A DNA stretch of 64,000 nucleotides from Paractinoplanes lichenicola (GCF_016785085.1 NZ_JAENHO010000008.1:62001-126000), one strand, 5' to 3'. Counted from the stretch's first letter, positions 16,066 through 25,824 are shown. A program made the numbers and translations. The notes: generated by a model not told the origin, from the letters alone.

Positions 16066-16877
16066 ATGACAAACAAGCAGACAATCGGCATCGTCGGCGC
16101 GGGGCTGTCCGGCAGCGGGCTGGCCGGCTGGCCGTCGCGGCGGGTTTCCCCGTCGTGCTCAGCAACTCGCGGGGACCGGAAACCCTCGCCACGCTGGTCG
16201 GGGAGCTGGGCCCGCTGGCCCGGGCGGCCACCGTCGACGAGGCGATCGCGGCCGGCGACCTGGTCGCGATCCCGCTGCCGCTGGCGAACTACGAGTCGTT
16301 GCCCGCGGGCAAGCTGGACGGGAAGGTCGTCATCGACCAGACCAATTACTACCCGGAGGCGAGCGACTTCCACTCGGCCGTGCTCGACAGCGGCGAGCTC
16401 ACGTCGAGCGAGCTGATCCAGCGGCACCTGCCCGAGGCGAAGGTGGTCAAGGCGTTCCACAACCTCGACTGGCACCACCTGTCGTTCAACGCCCGTCCCG
16501 AGGGTCACCCCGAGCGCACGACCCTGCCGGTCGCCGGGGACGACCCTGCCGCCAAGCAGCTGGTGAAGCGGTTCATGGAGGCGGTCGGCTACGACGTGGT
16601 CGACGCCGGCTCGCTCGCGGAGAGCTGGCGCATCGAGCCCGACACCCCGATCTACTTCTGGCCGTACGCGCCCGCGATCCCCGACGGCCTGACCCCGGAC
16701 GAGGAGAAGCGCTACTACCTGGAACACATCGGCGAGCCCGTCTCCCGCGAGCAGGCCCGGGAGCTGATCGACAAGGCCGAGCGCCCGTCCCCGATCGGCG
16801 GCAGCCTGGCCGGCCTGCCCCCGGCCCACGTCGCCATCTTCTTGGAATTGGCGAGCGGAGCGACATTCAGACGCTAG
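16066..16877 (+). pseudogene. NADPH/F420-type oxidoreductase, frameshifted near codon 20
   Basis: Frame 1 from ATG 16066 gives MTNKQTIGIVGAGLSGSGLA, the Rossmann glycine motif of the F420:NADP oxidoreductase-like family, then turns to nonsense. A second frame gives AVAAGFPVVLSNSRGPETLA and continues coherently to the stop at 16877 (KVVKAFHNLDWHH, PVAGDDPAAKQLV, ESWRIEPDTPIY). The switch lies in the repeat-rich GCTGGCCGGCTGGCC at about 16119-16133, where loss of one C would explain it. Restored, the protein would be about 270 aa and normal. An internal GTG at 16155 would lack the cofactor motif. It could be a real inactivation or an assembly error. The MmyB-type regulator next door would be its controller. 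Confidence 0.83.
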
Positions 16878-16935
16878 TGGTGGGTGGGTGCGACACACCC
16901 TGAACGGCGGCAGCGAGCGAACCTAGCTTGGGGGC

Positions 16936-17223
16936 ATGAGCGAAGCAGGAGTGCCCGGTGACCCACACCCGTACGTGGGGATGTGGGTCACCGCCGACAA
17001 TCACATCCGGCAGGAGTTGCTGCCGGACAACCGCTACGACGAGGCCCGCGGCACCAAAGCCAGCGCCTACACGGGCCGCTACCAAGTCAAAGGCAACCAC
17101 ATCGACTACTGGGACGACAGCGGCTTCACCGCGGACGGCCGCTTCGAGGGCGACGTCCTCCACCACGGCGGCTACTTGTTCTACCGCGAGGGAAGCGCCG
17201 CCCACCGAGAGGCGGTCAGCTAG
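16936..17223 (+). CDS. Atu4866-like small protein
   Basis: 95 aa. The text YVGMWVTADNHIRQELLPDNRYDEARG, split around a short spacer and followed by GRYQVKGNHIDYWDDSGFTADGRF, matches the small beta-barrel family named after Agrobacterium Atu4866. Members are often found next to oxidoreductases and regulators; their biochemical role is not established to my knowledge. The ATG at 16936 is preceded by GGGGGC only, a weak ribosome site. It follows the frameshifted oxidoreductase by about 58 bases on the same strand, so co-transcription is possible. Its stop lies eight bases inside the 3' end of the convergent amylase gene. Confidence 0.82.
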   Translation: MSEAGVPGDPHPYVGMWVTADNHIRQELLPDNRYDEARGTKASAYTGRYQVKGNHIDYWDDSGFTADGRFEGDVLHHGGYLFYREGSAAHREAVS

Positions 17224-19942
17224 TCGGGGGCGCCGTGGTGTAGACGGCCGGGTCGCCCTGTTTGAGCCAGACCTGCGGGTTGTCGATCGGGGTGAAGGCG
17301 CGGTCCCCGCCCGGTTCGCGGGTTGACGGGACGGCGTCGCCGTTGGGCAGGTGCATGATGAAGTTGATCGGCTTGGTGTCGTCGGCCAGCGGAATCTCGT
17401 ACGTGGCCCAGCCGCCCTCGACGCGGGCCGCCGGCCACGGCTTGTCCCACGCGATCTGGGACAGGACGGCCGGGTCGACGGCGTCGCCCCACAGGTGCAG
17501 GCCCCAGTCTGTGTAGTCGCCGGCGGGGCGGTAGTAGTGCACCGTGGCCGTCGTCAACGGCGGGCCGGCGTAGCGGACCGTACGGATCGCGCTGACCACC
17601 GACGGGTCGCTGAGCACGGCCCGATAGCGGATCTGCGTGCCCGCGGCCAGGTTGAGCGGGGCCAAATCGTCGAAGACCGTGTACGCCGGGGAGGAGTCGT
17701 CGCGGCCGATTGTCGTCCACGCGCCGCCGGCGATGCTGCGCTCGAAACGCACCACGTGGCTGGCGCGTTCGGGGTCGGCGATCGCCCGCACTTCCACCTT
17801 GCCGCGCACGTTGGCGTTCTCGGCCGGCGCCTCGATGGTCAACGCGGGCGCCGGCACCTTCACCGAGCGGGCCTGGCTGGTCGCGGTGTGCCGGGCGTTG
17901 TCGAGCACCACTGCCTTGTATTCCACCGGCGTGCCGGCGCGCAGCCCGGAGACGTCGTGGAACACTCGGTACGGCGCGTTGTCGTCGGTGCCGATCGGCG
18001 TCCAGCCGCCCCGACCCGTACGGGCATAGAAGGTGACCTCGGCGAACGCCGCGGTGGAGAGCGAGGCGGAGACCTGCATGCGGCTCCGTGACTCGGCCGA
18101 CGGAGCGGGCGTGGCCAGGGACACCGCGGGAGCGGCCGAAGAGGCGGGGATCCGACCGGCCGAGGCGTACACGACGGTCGACAGCGGCGGCACGGTCACC
18201 GTGAGCGTGCGGTCGGCGGCCGAGGTTGCCGTGGCCGGGCCGGACCCGTACACGCGCTGGAACTTGCCCCGGGAAATGTAGGTCGGGATGGCCGCCGTCT
18301 GCGCCGACGTGCTGTTGTTCAGGGCGACCACGAACTCGCGGTCGTCGGTGCGGGAGAACGCGTAGATACCGGGACCGGAAGCGGCGTACCGGTGCTGGTG
18401 CGCGCCGTCCCGCAGCGTCGGGTAGCGAGCCGTCAGCGCCGCGAGTGACGAGATCCCCGCGTACAGGGGGTGGTTGGTGACGAAGTTGTCCTGACCGTGC
18501 GTGGCCGTGGTGCCGATCAGGTCGTCGTCGAGATACTCCGGGACGCGGCTGGTGAACATGGTCTGGCGGGCGTCCTGGTCGCCGCCCGGGCCGGTGAAGC
18601 CCTGCTCGTCGCCGTAGTAGACGACCGGGTTGCCGCGCGAGAAATACATCAGCTCGTGCGCGAGCCGGTCGCGGGCCAGCCACACGGCGTCGCCGGCGCC
18701 CGGGTTGTCGGCCTGCACGAAGCTGCCGATCCGGCCCATGTCGTGGTTGCCGAGGAACGTGGGCAGCTGGTAGACGTTCGAGTCGGCGTCGGTGTACCAG
18801 TCGTCACCGGCGAAGAACTGCCCGAGCGCGGCGGCCGGCTGGCCCTTCGAGGCGTAGTTGCGGGCCGCCTCCTGGAACGGGAAGTCGAGCACCGCCTGCA
18901 TCTTGTTGCGGGTGGTGAACTGCGACGTGAACCTCTTCGAGGTGTCGAAGACCTCGCCGAACATGAAGAACTCGGGCTTGCCGTGCTTGCGGGCGTACGA
19001 GAGCACCTCGGGCCCGAACTTCTGCCAGAACTCGTCGTTGACGTGCTTCATGGTGTCGATCCGGAAGCCGTCGACGCCGAAGTCGCCGATCCACTTCTCG
19101 TAGATGTCGATCATGCCGTTGACGACCCGCGGGTGCTCGGTGAACAGGTCGTCGAGGCCGAAGAAGTCGCCGTACAGCGAGTCCTCGCCGGTGAACGTCG
19201 TGTCGCCCCGGTTGTGGTAGAGCGAGGTGTCGTTGAGCCAGGCCGGCACCTTCAGGTTGCGTTCCGCCGGGTCGAGCACCGGGGTGTAGGGAAAGACGGT
19301 GGGCGGGAAGTAGGGCTTGCCCGCGTAGTCGCGATCGTCGAAAGGCTGCCCGGACGGCGTGCGGTACGGCGCGACGTCCTTGGAGACGTACGGCTGGCGC
19401 GCGCCCGACTCGTAGCCGATGACGTCGGCGGTGTGGTTGGTGATGATGTCGAAGTAGACCTTCATGCCCCGCTTGTGGGCCGCGTCGATCAGGGTCTTGA
19501 GCTCGGCGTTGGTGCCCAGGTGGGGGTCGATCTGGGTGAAGTCGGTGATCCAGTAGCCGTGGTAGCCGGCGGACGGGCCGTCCTCCAGCTGCACGGCCTT
19601 GTTCTTGAAGCTGGGCGTGAGCCAGATCGACGTCGTGCCGAGGCCCTTGATGTAGTCGATGCGGCGCAGCAGGCCGGCCAGGTCACCGCCGTTGTAGAAG
19701 CCCTTCTTGGTCGGGTCGAAGCCCGAGACCAGCGGGTCGGCGCCGAGGCCGCCCTGGTCGTTGGCGGTGCTGCCGTTGTCGAAGCGGTCGGCCATGACGA
19801 AGTAGAAGTTCTCGTCGCTGACCGGGGCCCGCAGCGAGTGGCGGCCGGCCAGCCCGCCGGACGCGGCGGCAGGCGCACTGATCGCGCCGCCGGCCAGGAC
19901 GGCGGACAAAAAGACGGCAAGACGTTTTCGAGAGAAGAGCAT
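17216..19942 (-). CDS. Secreted GH13 alpha-amylase-type enzyme with accessory domains
   Basis: 908 aa. A signal peptide (FLSAVLAGGAISAPAAA) is followed by a GH13 barrel. Conserved regions: VYFDIITNHTAD; GFRIDTMKHV, with the nucleophile Asp near residue 295; FFMFGEVFD, with the acid/base Glu near 328; and FLGNHDMGR, with the stabilising Asp near 401. An all-beta amylase C-domain ends at about 610. Two Fn3/Ig-like beta modules and a C-terminal pullulanase-type PUD domain (TVHYYRPAGDYTDWGLHLWGD, 780-908) follow. It would hydrolyse starch or pullulan outside the cell. Its ATG directly abuts the stop of the GH31 gene, making it the last gene of the alpha-glucan operon whose importer would take up the products. 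Confidence 0.92.
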   Translation of the reverse strand: MLFSRKRLAVFLSAVLAGGAISAPAAASGGLAGRHSLRAPVSDENFYFVMADRFDNGSTANDQGGLGADPLVSGFDPTKKGFYNGGDLAGLLRRIDYIKGLGTTSIWLTPSFKNKAVQLEDGPSAGYHGYWITDFTQIDPHLGTNAELKTLIDAAHKRGMKVYFDIITNHTADVIGYESGARQPYVSKDVAPYRTPSGQPFDDRDYAGKPYFPPTVFPYTPVLDPAERNLKVPAWLNDTSLYHNRGDTTFTGEDSLYGDFFGLDDLFTEHPRVVNGMIDIYEKWIGDFGVDGFRIDTMKHVNDEFWQKFGPEVLSYARKHGKPEFFMFGEVFDTSKRFTSQFTTRNKMQAVLDFPFQEAARNYASKGQPAAALGQFFAGDDWYTDADSNVYQLPTFLGNHDMGRIGSFVQADNPGAGDAVWLARDRLAHELMYFSRGNPVVYYGDEQGFTGPGGDQDARQTMFTSRVPEYLDDDLIGTTATHGQDNFVTNHPLYAGISSLAALTARYPTLRDGAHQHRYAASGPGIYAFSRTDDREFVVALNNSTSAQTAAIPTYISRGKFQRVYGSGPATATSAADRTLTVTVPPLSTVVYASAGRIPASSAAPAVSLATPAPSAESRSRMQVSASLSTAAFAEVTFYARTGRGGWTPIGTDDNAPYRVFHDVSGLRAGTPVEYKAVVLDNARHTATSQARSVKVPAPALTIEAPAENANVRGKVEVRAIADPERASHVVRFERSIAGGAWTTIGRDDSSPAYTVFDDLAPLNLAAGTQIRYRAVLSDPSVVSAIRTVRYAGPPLTTATVHYYRPAGDYTDWGLHLWGDAVDPAVLSQIAWDKPWPAARVEGGWATYEIPLADDTKPINFIMHLPNGDAVPSTREPGGDRAFTPIDNPQVWLKQGDPAVYTTAPPTS

Positions 19943-22213
19943 TCAGTTCTCCTGGGAGAGCAGGATCTCACCGATCGCGGTGAGCAGTGCGTCGTCGAGA
20001 TCGAGGGACTGCAGGGCCGTCAGCGGCCGGGCCGACCGGACGGTCTCGAGCACCCGGGTCTTGAGCAAGATGGGCATCTGGGCCCGGTCGAGCAGCGCGA
20101 AGATCAGCTCGGGCACGTCGTTCCGGCGCAGGCCGGGCCGGGCGCCGACCGAGATCCGTAACACGGCCGTAGCAGGCACGTCTCGTACCGTAATCGATGT
20201 TCGAGTTTCACCACGGTGAATCTCCGCCGGGACTGGCAGGTTGTCCACGGTTGCCACCGGATCGACGCCGGTGAGTGCCGGAAAGGTGGTTGTCCAGGTG
20301 CGGCCGAGCGGCCCCGGGCCGATCTTCAGGAAGCCGGCCGCCTGGTGCCAGCTCAGCGGCGTCACGCCCGCATCCTCGATCAGGTCGAACGACCCGTCGG
20401 CCCCGGCCACGACGAGCACCTCCAGGTGGGCCGGCTCGACCGGGTCGTTGCCGGGCACGGCCTCGCCGTCCAGCGGCACGATCGCGCCGCCGGTGGCGAG
20501 CACCGGAATGCTTGTCAGGTCACGGTGCAGATAAAGCACCCGGTCGCCGTCGTAGACCACGTCGGTGAACACGTCGACCCACGTGCCCTCGGGCAACCAC
20601 GCCTTGACCCGCCCCAGGCCCGTACGGGAATCCGACTTGGACGTGATGGCCGCGACGACGAGCGAGGAGCCGAACTGGTATTGGTTGGGGACCTCATAGG
20701 CCGCGTCCGTCGTGGGGGAGTGGTAATACATGGGCAGCACGAGCGGCAGCCCGGCCCGCGCGTTCATGGTGTGCAGATAGGGCACGAGCCGGTGCCGCAG
20801 CCGCAGGAATTCGGTCATCACCTCCCGGGCCGGGGCGGGAAAAGACCACGGCTCCTTGTGGATGAACGGGTTCTTGGCCGAGTGCAGCCGCAGGATCGGC
20901 GAGAAACAGCCGAACTGCACCCATCTCGTGGCGAGCTCATCATCCCGTACGCCGAAGAAGTGCCCGCCGATGTCGTGACTCCACCAGCCGTACCCGATGT
21001 TGGCCGCCGTCGCCGTGAAATGGGGCTGGAACGCCAGCGACTCCCACGAGATCACGGTGTCGCCCGAGAACCCCACGGGATAGCGGTGGCTGCCCGGCCC
21101 GGCGTACCGGGAAAATGTCAGGGCCCCGTTGTCGAGGAAATGGAAATGGTTGAGCATCCACAACGGGTCGATGCCGGCCACCCGCGAATGCGGCCCCGAC
21201 TGCCAGTCCAGCCACCAGAAGTCGACGCCGTCGGCCTCCAGCCCGCGGTGCAGCACCTCGAAATACGCACGCAGGAAGCGCCGGTCGGTGACGTCGAACG
21301 CGATCGGCTCCTCGCCCGCCGGGTCGCGATCCAGCGCGGCCGCCATCGCCGGATAGGCCTCCTCATAGGCCCGTACGCCGTCGGCCGGGTGCACGTTGAG
21401 CGTCACCCGCAACCCGCGGTCGTGCAGCTCTTTCAGGAATGCGGGCGGATCGGGGAAGAGCGACCGGTTCCAGGTGTATCCGGTCCAGCCGCTGCCGTAG
21501 CGGGAATCGACGTCGGTCACGTGCCAGTCCATGTCGATGACGCCGACCGAGAACGGCAGCCCCGCCGCGCGGAACTGGTCGAGCAGGGCCAGATAGGACT
21601 CGTCGGTATAGGCGTGATGCCGGCTCCACCAATTGCCCAGCGCGAACCGGGGAATGACGGGCTGGGGACCGGAGACGGCATAGAACGCCTTCAGCGCCTC
21701 CGCATAATCGTGGCCGTAAGCGAACACGTACAGGTCGATGCGGTTGACGTTGTCGGCGCTGACCCAGCCCTCGTCGTCGAAAAGGAACGAGCGCGAGTCG
21801 TCGACCACCGCATAGCCCGTACGCGAGACGACTCCCGGTTCGAGCGGAATCGCCCCGTCCGCGTTGTCGAGCGTGCGAGCCGTGCCACCCAGGTCCTGCG
21901 GCGCCTGCCCGTAGCGCCAGACCGAGTGGTACGAGCTGATCCCGCCCCCCACCGCCAGGCTGAGCCCGCTCGTGGTGAACGGCCCCCGGTCGTACGTGAG
22001 CCGGAAGCGCGACGTGACCACCTCGAGCTCGTGCTCGCCGTCGAGCACCCGGAACTTGGGCACGGGCAGCTCACGGTTGACCGCGAACGTGGACGCGCGG
22101 TCCTCGAAGACCCCGTCCTCGGCGTATTCGAGGCGGACCAGGCCGTCGGTCAGCACGGTGATCCGGAAACGATCTCCGCGCACCACGGCCCGCGGATCGG
22201 CTAGGGGACGCAT
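19943..22213 (-). CDS. GH31 alpha-glucosidase, cytoplasmic
   Basis: 756 aa, no signal peptide. A GH31 N-domain leads into the barrel with LPFSVGVIDMDWHVTDVD, the nucleophile region VDFWWLDWQSG (Asp near residue 333) and the acid/base region VGFSGDTVISWESL (Asp near 384), then GYGWWSHDIGGHF and LRLHSAKNP. C-terminal beta domains follow. It would release glucose (or another alpha-linked hexose) from imported oligosaccharides. The start ATG 22213 shares its base with the stop of the upstream permease gene (TGATG), and the downstream amylase start abuts its stop, so it is coupled on both sides. The WLDWQ variant of the nucleophile motif places it in the maltase/oligosaccharide branch; precise linkage unknown. 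Confidence 0.92.
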   Translation of the reverse strand: MRPLADPRAVVRGDRFRITVLTDGLVRLEYAEDGVFEDRASTFAVNRELPVPKFRVLDGEHELEVVTSRFRLTYDRGPFTTSGLSLAVGGGISSYHSVWRYGQAPQDLGGTARTLDNADGAIPLEPGVVSRTGYAVVDDSRSFLFDDEGWVSADNVNRIDLYVFAYGHDYAEALKAFYAVSGPQPVIPRFALGNWWSRHHAYTDESYLALLDQFRAAGLPFSVGVIDMDWHVTDVDSRYGSGWTGYTWNRSLFPDPPAFLKELHDRGLRVTLNVHPADGVRAYEEAYPAMAAALDRDPAGEEPIAFDVTDRRFLRAYFEVLHRGLEADGVDFWWLDWQSGPHSRVAGIDPLWMLNHFHFLDNGALTFSRYAGPGSHRYPVGFSGDTVISWESLAFQPHFTATAANIGYGWWSHDIGGHFFGVRDDELATRWVQFGCFSPILRLHSAKNPFIHKEPWSFPAPAREVMTEFLRLRHRLVPYLHTMNARAGLPLVLPMYYHSPTTDAAYEVPNQYQFGSSLVVAAITSKSDSRTGLGRVKAWLPEGTWVDVFTDVVYDGDRVLYLHRDLTSIPVLATGGAIVPLDGEAVPGNDPVEPAHLEVLVVAGADGSFDLIEDAGVTPLSWHQAAGFLKIGPGPLGRTWTTTFPALTGVDPVATVDNLPVPAEIHRGETRTSITVRDVPATAVLRISVGARPGLRRNDVPELIFALLDRAQMPILLKTRVLETVRSARPLTALQSLDLDDALLTAIGEILLSQEN

Positions 22214-23064
22214 CAGTCCTTCACCGCCCCGGAGGTGAGCCCGCCGACGATGTAGCGCTGCAGGTATTGGAAGAGCAGCACCACTGGCAGGGCCGTCATC
22301 AGCGCGCCCGCCGCGAACACGCCCAGGTTGTTCGATCGGTCCGACTCGATGATCCCGTACAGGCCGACCGCCAGGGTCTTGGACCGCGTGTCGGTCAGGA
22401 AGATCGAGGCCAGCAGGAACTCGCCGATCACGCCGACGAACGCGAGCAGGCCCGTGACGGCCAGGATCGGCCGGGCCAGCGGCAACAGGATCTTGAAGAA
22501 CACGGTCGCGTGGCTCGCGCCGTCCACGACGGCCGCCTCGTCGAGCTGGCGGGGGATGGTGTCGAAGTAGCCCTTGATCAGCCACACCTGGGCCAGCGCG
22601 CCGCCCATCAGCACCAGGCTGTACCCGGCGATCGTGTTCAGGCCCAGGGCCGGTACGGCGTCGCCGAGCTCGGTGATCATGGTGAACAGCGCGATCACGG
22701 CCAGGAACTGCGGGAACATCTGGATCAGGAGCAGGGTCAGCAGCCCGCCGCGGCGGCCCTTGAAGCGGAACCGGGAGAACGCGTACGCGGCCAGAGCGCT
22801 GCAGAGCACCTGGACGACGGTGACCGCGGCGCAGACGATCACGGTGTTGAGCAGCCAGCGCGGGAACGGGCGGGCCGGATCGGAGAACAGCGACCGGAAG
22901 TGCACGAGACTGAACTGGGTGGGGATGACATCGGTCGAGACGACCGTGCCCAGCGGGTTGAACGCCGCCGAGACGACGTAGAGCACGGGGACGACGGCGA
23001 AGACCACGGCCACGAGACCGCCGGCGTGCCGCAAGCCGACCTCGCGCCACCAACGAACTGTCAC
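22213..23064 (-). CDS. malG: Sugar ABC transporter permease (MalG-like)
   Basis: A 283-aa CUT1-family permease. Six hydrophobic segments are visible. The EAA motif lies near residue 190 (QLDEAAVVDGASHATVFFKILLP), and the C-terminus ends in YIVGGLTSGAVKD as in MalG. It pairs with the MalF-like protein encoded one base upstream. No ATPase gene lies in the operon, as is usual in actinomycetes where a shared MsiK-type ATPase serves several CUT1 systems (established knowledge for Streptomyces). The stop overlaps the GH31 start. Confidence 0.93.
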   Translation of the reverse strand: MTVRWWREVGLRHAGGLVAVVFAVVPVLYVVSAAFNPLGTVVSTDVIPTQFSLVHFRSLFSDPARPFPRWLLNTVIVCAAVTVVQVLCSALAAYAFSRFRFKGRRGGLLTLLLIQMFPQFLAVIALFTMITELGDAVPALGLNTIAGYSLVLMGGALAQVWLIKGYFDTIPRQLDEAAVVDGASHATVFFKILLPLARPILAVTGLLAFVGVIGEFLLASIFLTDTRSKTLAVGLYGIIESDRSNNLGVFAAGALMTALPVVLLFQYLQRYIVGGLTSGAVKD

Positions 23065-23065
23065 G

Positions 23066-24544
23066 TCAGTGCACCTCCTCGAGACTGCGGGTGGCCCGGA
23101 ACTGCGCCGCCGCCAGCACCCCGGTGATGACGAAGAGCAGGGTGGCGATCGCGGCGGCGAACCCGAACTGCGCGCCGCCGGCGCCGAACGCGAGCCGTAC
23201 GGTGTAGCTGATCAGGATGTCGGTCGCGCCCGCGTCGGGATTGTCGGGTGTGAACGGGCCGCCGTGGGTCAGCAGCTCGATCACGTTGAAGTTGTTGAAG
23301 TTGAACGCGAACGACGCCACCAGAATGGGCGCCACGGCGACCAGCAGCAACGGGAACGTGATGCGGCGGAACGCGGTGAACCCGCCGGCGCCGTCGATCG
23401 TCGCGGCCTCCTTCAGCTCGCCGGGGATGGCCTGCAGCGCCCCGGTGGCGACCAGGAACATGTACGGAAAGCCGAGCCACAGGTTGAGCAGCAGCAGCGC
23501 CGCCTTGGCCCACACCGGGTCGCCCAGCCAGTCGACGTCGAGCCCGGTCAGGTTGTTGATCAGCCCGAACTCCTGGTTGAAGAAGCCGGACCAGACCAGG
23601 ATGCTGATGAAACCCGGGATCGCGTACGGCAGCAGCAGCACCGAGCGATACCACTTCTGACCCCGTACGCGGGGGTCGTTGAGCATCACGGCCAGGCCGA
23701 GCCCGACGACGAAGGTCAGCGCGACCGAACCCGCCGCGAACGCCACCGTCCAGCCGAAGATGCGCAGGAAACCGCCGAGGATGCGCTCGTCGGTGAACGC
23801 CTTGCGATAGTTGTCGAGCCCGACGCCCGCCCGCCACGACTGGTCCGACAGCCGCTCGCCGTTCGCGTCCACGAAGTACTCGCGGTCGCCCTGCCGCTGC
23901 ACGGTATAGCGCGTATGCGTCTGCGTATCGGTGATCGCGTTCCCGTCGTACCGGAGCATCGCACGGCCCTCGTACGCCTCCCGCAGCCCTCGCTGCCGGA
24001 TGGCCCCGCCCTCGGTCGGCACGGCGAACTCCCTGAGCTGGGCCGCCGCGTCGTTGACCTGCTTCGGCGTCAGGATCGTGTAACCCGGCGGCGCGGTCAC
24101 GGGTGGGTCGAGCTCGCGCAGCCCGTCTCGGTTTCCCTCGTACGCCTGACCGGTCGCCCGGTCGACCAGCAGGAACACGAAGTCGCCGTCGCCCGACCCG
24201 GCCACGGTCAGGTCGAAGATCGGCGAGTCCGGCGCCTGCACCACGGAATTGGCCAGGATCCGCTCGACCGTCTCCTGTTTGGTCGTACGGGTGCCGTCGC
24301 CGTAGTTGGTGGTCGACATCTGCACGGTGGCCAGCACCGGGGCCACGGTGAAGACGACCAGCAGGAGCGTGCCGGGGATCAGATACTTGGCTGTCACCGC
24401 CCGGCGCGTACCGTACGTGACCAGCAGCACCGCGACGACCACCCAGGCGACGGTCAGCACGACGTAGTGACCGCCGCCCGCCAGGCTGGGAGTGAGCGCC
24501 GCCGCGGTGCCGACCGCGATCCCCAGGCAGAGGATCCGGATCAC
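23066..24544 (-). CDS. malF: Sugar ABC transporter permease (MalF-like) with large extracytoplasmic loop
   Basis: 492 aa. Several N-terminal membrane segments precede a ~170-residue extracytoplasmic domain (about 75-245: MSTTNYGDGTRTTKQETVER, then VFLLVDRATGQAYEG, YTVQRQGDREYFV). This resembles the P2 loop of E. coli MalF, which contacts the binding protein. The CUT1 core follows with its EAA loop (PGELKEAATIDGAGGFTAFR). I chose the GTG at 24544 because it overlaps the binding-protein stop (GTGA) and membrane-like coding begins there (VIRILCLGIAV). Most actinobacterial CUT1 permeases lack this loop, so the protein is closer to the enterobacterial maltose type. Confidence 0.93.
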   Translation of the reverse strand: MIRILCLGIAVGTAAALTPSLAGGGHYVVLTVAWVVVAVLLVTYGTRRAVTAKYLIPGTLLLVVFTVAPVLATVQMSTTNYGDGTRTTKQETVERILANSVVQAPDSPIFDLTVAGSGDGDFVFLLVDRATGQAYEGNRDGLRELDPPVTAPPGYTILTPKQVNDAAAQLREFAVPTEGGAIRQRGLREAYEGRAMLRYDGNAITDTQTHTRYTVQRQGDREYFVDANGERLSDQSWRAGVGLDNYRKAFTDERILGGFLRIFGWTVAFAAGSVALTFVVGLGLAVMLNDPRVRGQKWYRSVLLLPYAIPGFISILVWSGFFNQEFGLINNLTGLDVDWLGDPVWAKAALLLLNLWLGFPYMFLVATGALQAIPGELKEAATIDGAGGFTAFRRITFPLLLVAVAPILVASFAFNFNNFNVIELLTHGGPFTPDNPDAGATDILISYTVRLAFGAGGAQFGFAAAIATLLFVITGVLAAAQFRATRSLEEVH

Positions 24545-25824
24545 TTCGCCTTGACCGCGCTCTCGATCGTCTTGCCGGTCTTCTGCATCGTGCTCGTGGG
24601 GTCGGCGCCGCCGACGATCGTGGCGTAGGCCTGACCCAGCGGCGGCCACACCCCGGCCATGAACGGGAAGTCGGGCAGCAGCGTCGCGTTCTTCGCCCCG
24701 GCGGCCAGCTTGCCCATGTCGGCGTCCTTCGCGCTCACGGCGGCCAGCACGTCATCGCGTACGGGTGGGCGGGGGTCCTGCTCGTACATGGCGGTCATCG
24801 CCTCGGGCGTGTTCATCGTCTTGGTCACGAACTCCTCGGCGAAGGCCGGGTTCTTCGCGTTCGACAACATCCAGAACGCCTGTACGCCCAGGAACGGCGC
24901 GGCCGGCTTGCCGCCCTTGAACGGCGGGATCGGCGTGATGTCGTACGGGACCTTGGACTTGCGGATGTCGGCCAGCGCCCACGGGCCGGAGATCAGGTAG
25001 GCCGCGTTGCCCGCCGTGAACTGCGCGATCGCGTTCGAGCCGTCGATCGAGCGGGACAGCACCTTCGAGCCCTTCTCGCCCAGCGCCGCGATCTTCTTGG
25101 CCGCCGCGATCGACTCCGGCGTGCCGATGCCGATCTTCGTGGTGTCGTACTGGCCGCTCGCGTCCATGCCGAACAGCGAGCCGCCGGCCGAGGTGAAGAA
25201 CGGGTGCATGTGGTACGCGTCGCCCTCCTGCCCGACCGGCAGCGACAGCGCGCGCTTGACCGTGCCCTTCTTGACCGCCGCCTGCCCGGTGCTGACCAGG
25301 TCCTCCACGGTCGCCGGGGCCTGCGGAACGGCCTTGGTGTTGCGATAGAGGACGAGATTCTCCATCCCGTACGGCAATGCCCAGACCTGCCCGTTGCGGC
25401 TCACCGAGGCCACGGCGCTTTTCTCGTACGCCGTGAGGTCGCTCGCGGCCAGCGAGAGCGGCTTGACCGTGCCGTTCTGCAGCGCGCCGCCCAGGAAGTC
25501 GTTGGGCAGGGTCAGGATGTCGGGGCCGTTGCCGGCCTCGTTGGCCGTGATCGCGTTGGCGGCGAGGTCGGCCGCGATCACCTGCACGGCGACCGTGATG
25601 TTGTTGTCCTGACCGAACTTCTGGGCGATCGGGGTCACCGCCCGGCTGGCCGCCTCCGAGGTCCAGATGACCAGGTCGGCGTCCTCTCTCGCTGGGCCGC
25701 CGGCCGAGCTGGGCGCGGTCGACGGCGCTGTGGTCGCCGCCGTTTCGTCTTTTTTGTCGCCTGAACATGCCGTCGTCGTCAGCAGGGCGGTCGCGGTTAT
25801 CAGGGCCAGCAAGCGGTATCTCAT
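24541..25824 (-). CDS. malE: Maltose/maltodextrin-type ABC substrate-binding lipoprotein
   Basis: 427 aa. A lipoprotein signal ends at LLTTTAC (Cys 20), followed by a Thr/Ser/Ala linker, then a MalE-type binding protein (DLVIWTSEAASRAVTPIAQKF, WALPYGMENLVLYRN, NAAYLISGPWALAD, and the C-terminal ATIVGGADPTSTMQKT helix). The inner start MRYRLL at 25824 is chosen because GAGGAG lies just upstream and the lipoprotein signal begins there. It is the first gene of the five-gene alpha-glucan operon. The neighbours (MalF with loop, GH31, GH13) point to maltodextrin or a similar alpha-glucan as ligand. A LacI operator (25865-25878) lies about 40 bases upstream. Confidence 0.93.
   Translation of the reverse strand: MRYRLLALITATALLTTTACSGDKKDETAATTAPSTAPSSAGGPAREDADLVIWTSEAASRAVTPIAQKFGQDNNITVAVQVIAADLAANAITANEAGNGPDILTLPNDFLGGALQNGTVKPLSLAASDLTAYEKSAVASVSRNGQVWALPYGMENLVLYRNTKAVPQAPATVEDLVSTGQAAVKKGTVKRALSLPVGQEGDAYHMHPFFTSAGGSLFGMDASGQYDTTKIGIGTPESIAAAKKIAALGEKGSKVLSRSIDGSNAIAQFTAGNAAYLISGPWALADIRKSKVPYDITPIPPFKGGKPAAPFLGVQAFWMLSNAKNPAFAEEFVTKTMNTPEAMTAMYEQDPRPPVRDDVLAAVSAKDADMGKLAAGAKNATLLPDFPFMAGVWPPLGQAYATIVGGADPTSTMQKTGKTIESAVKAK

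Noticed and set aside
19943..23053. A fusion of permease and GH31 in one frame
   Set aside because: The first 280 codons are the permease gene read out of frame; the GH31 protein starts at ATG 22213.
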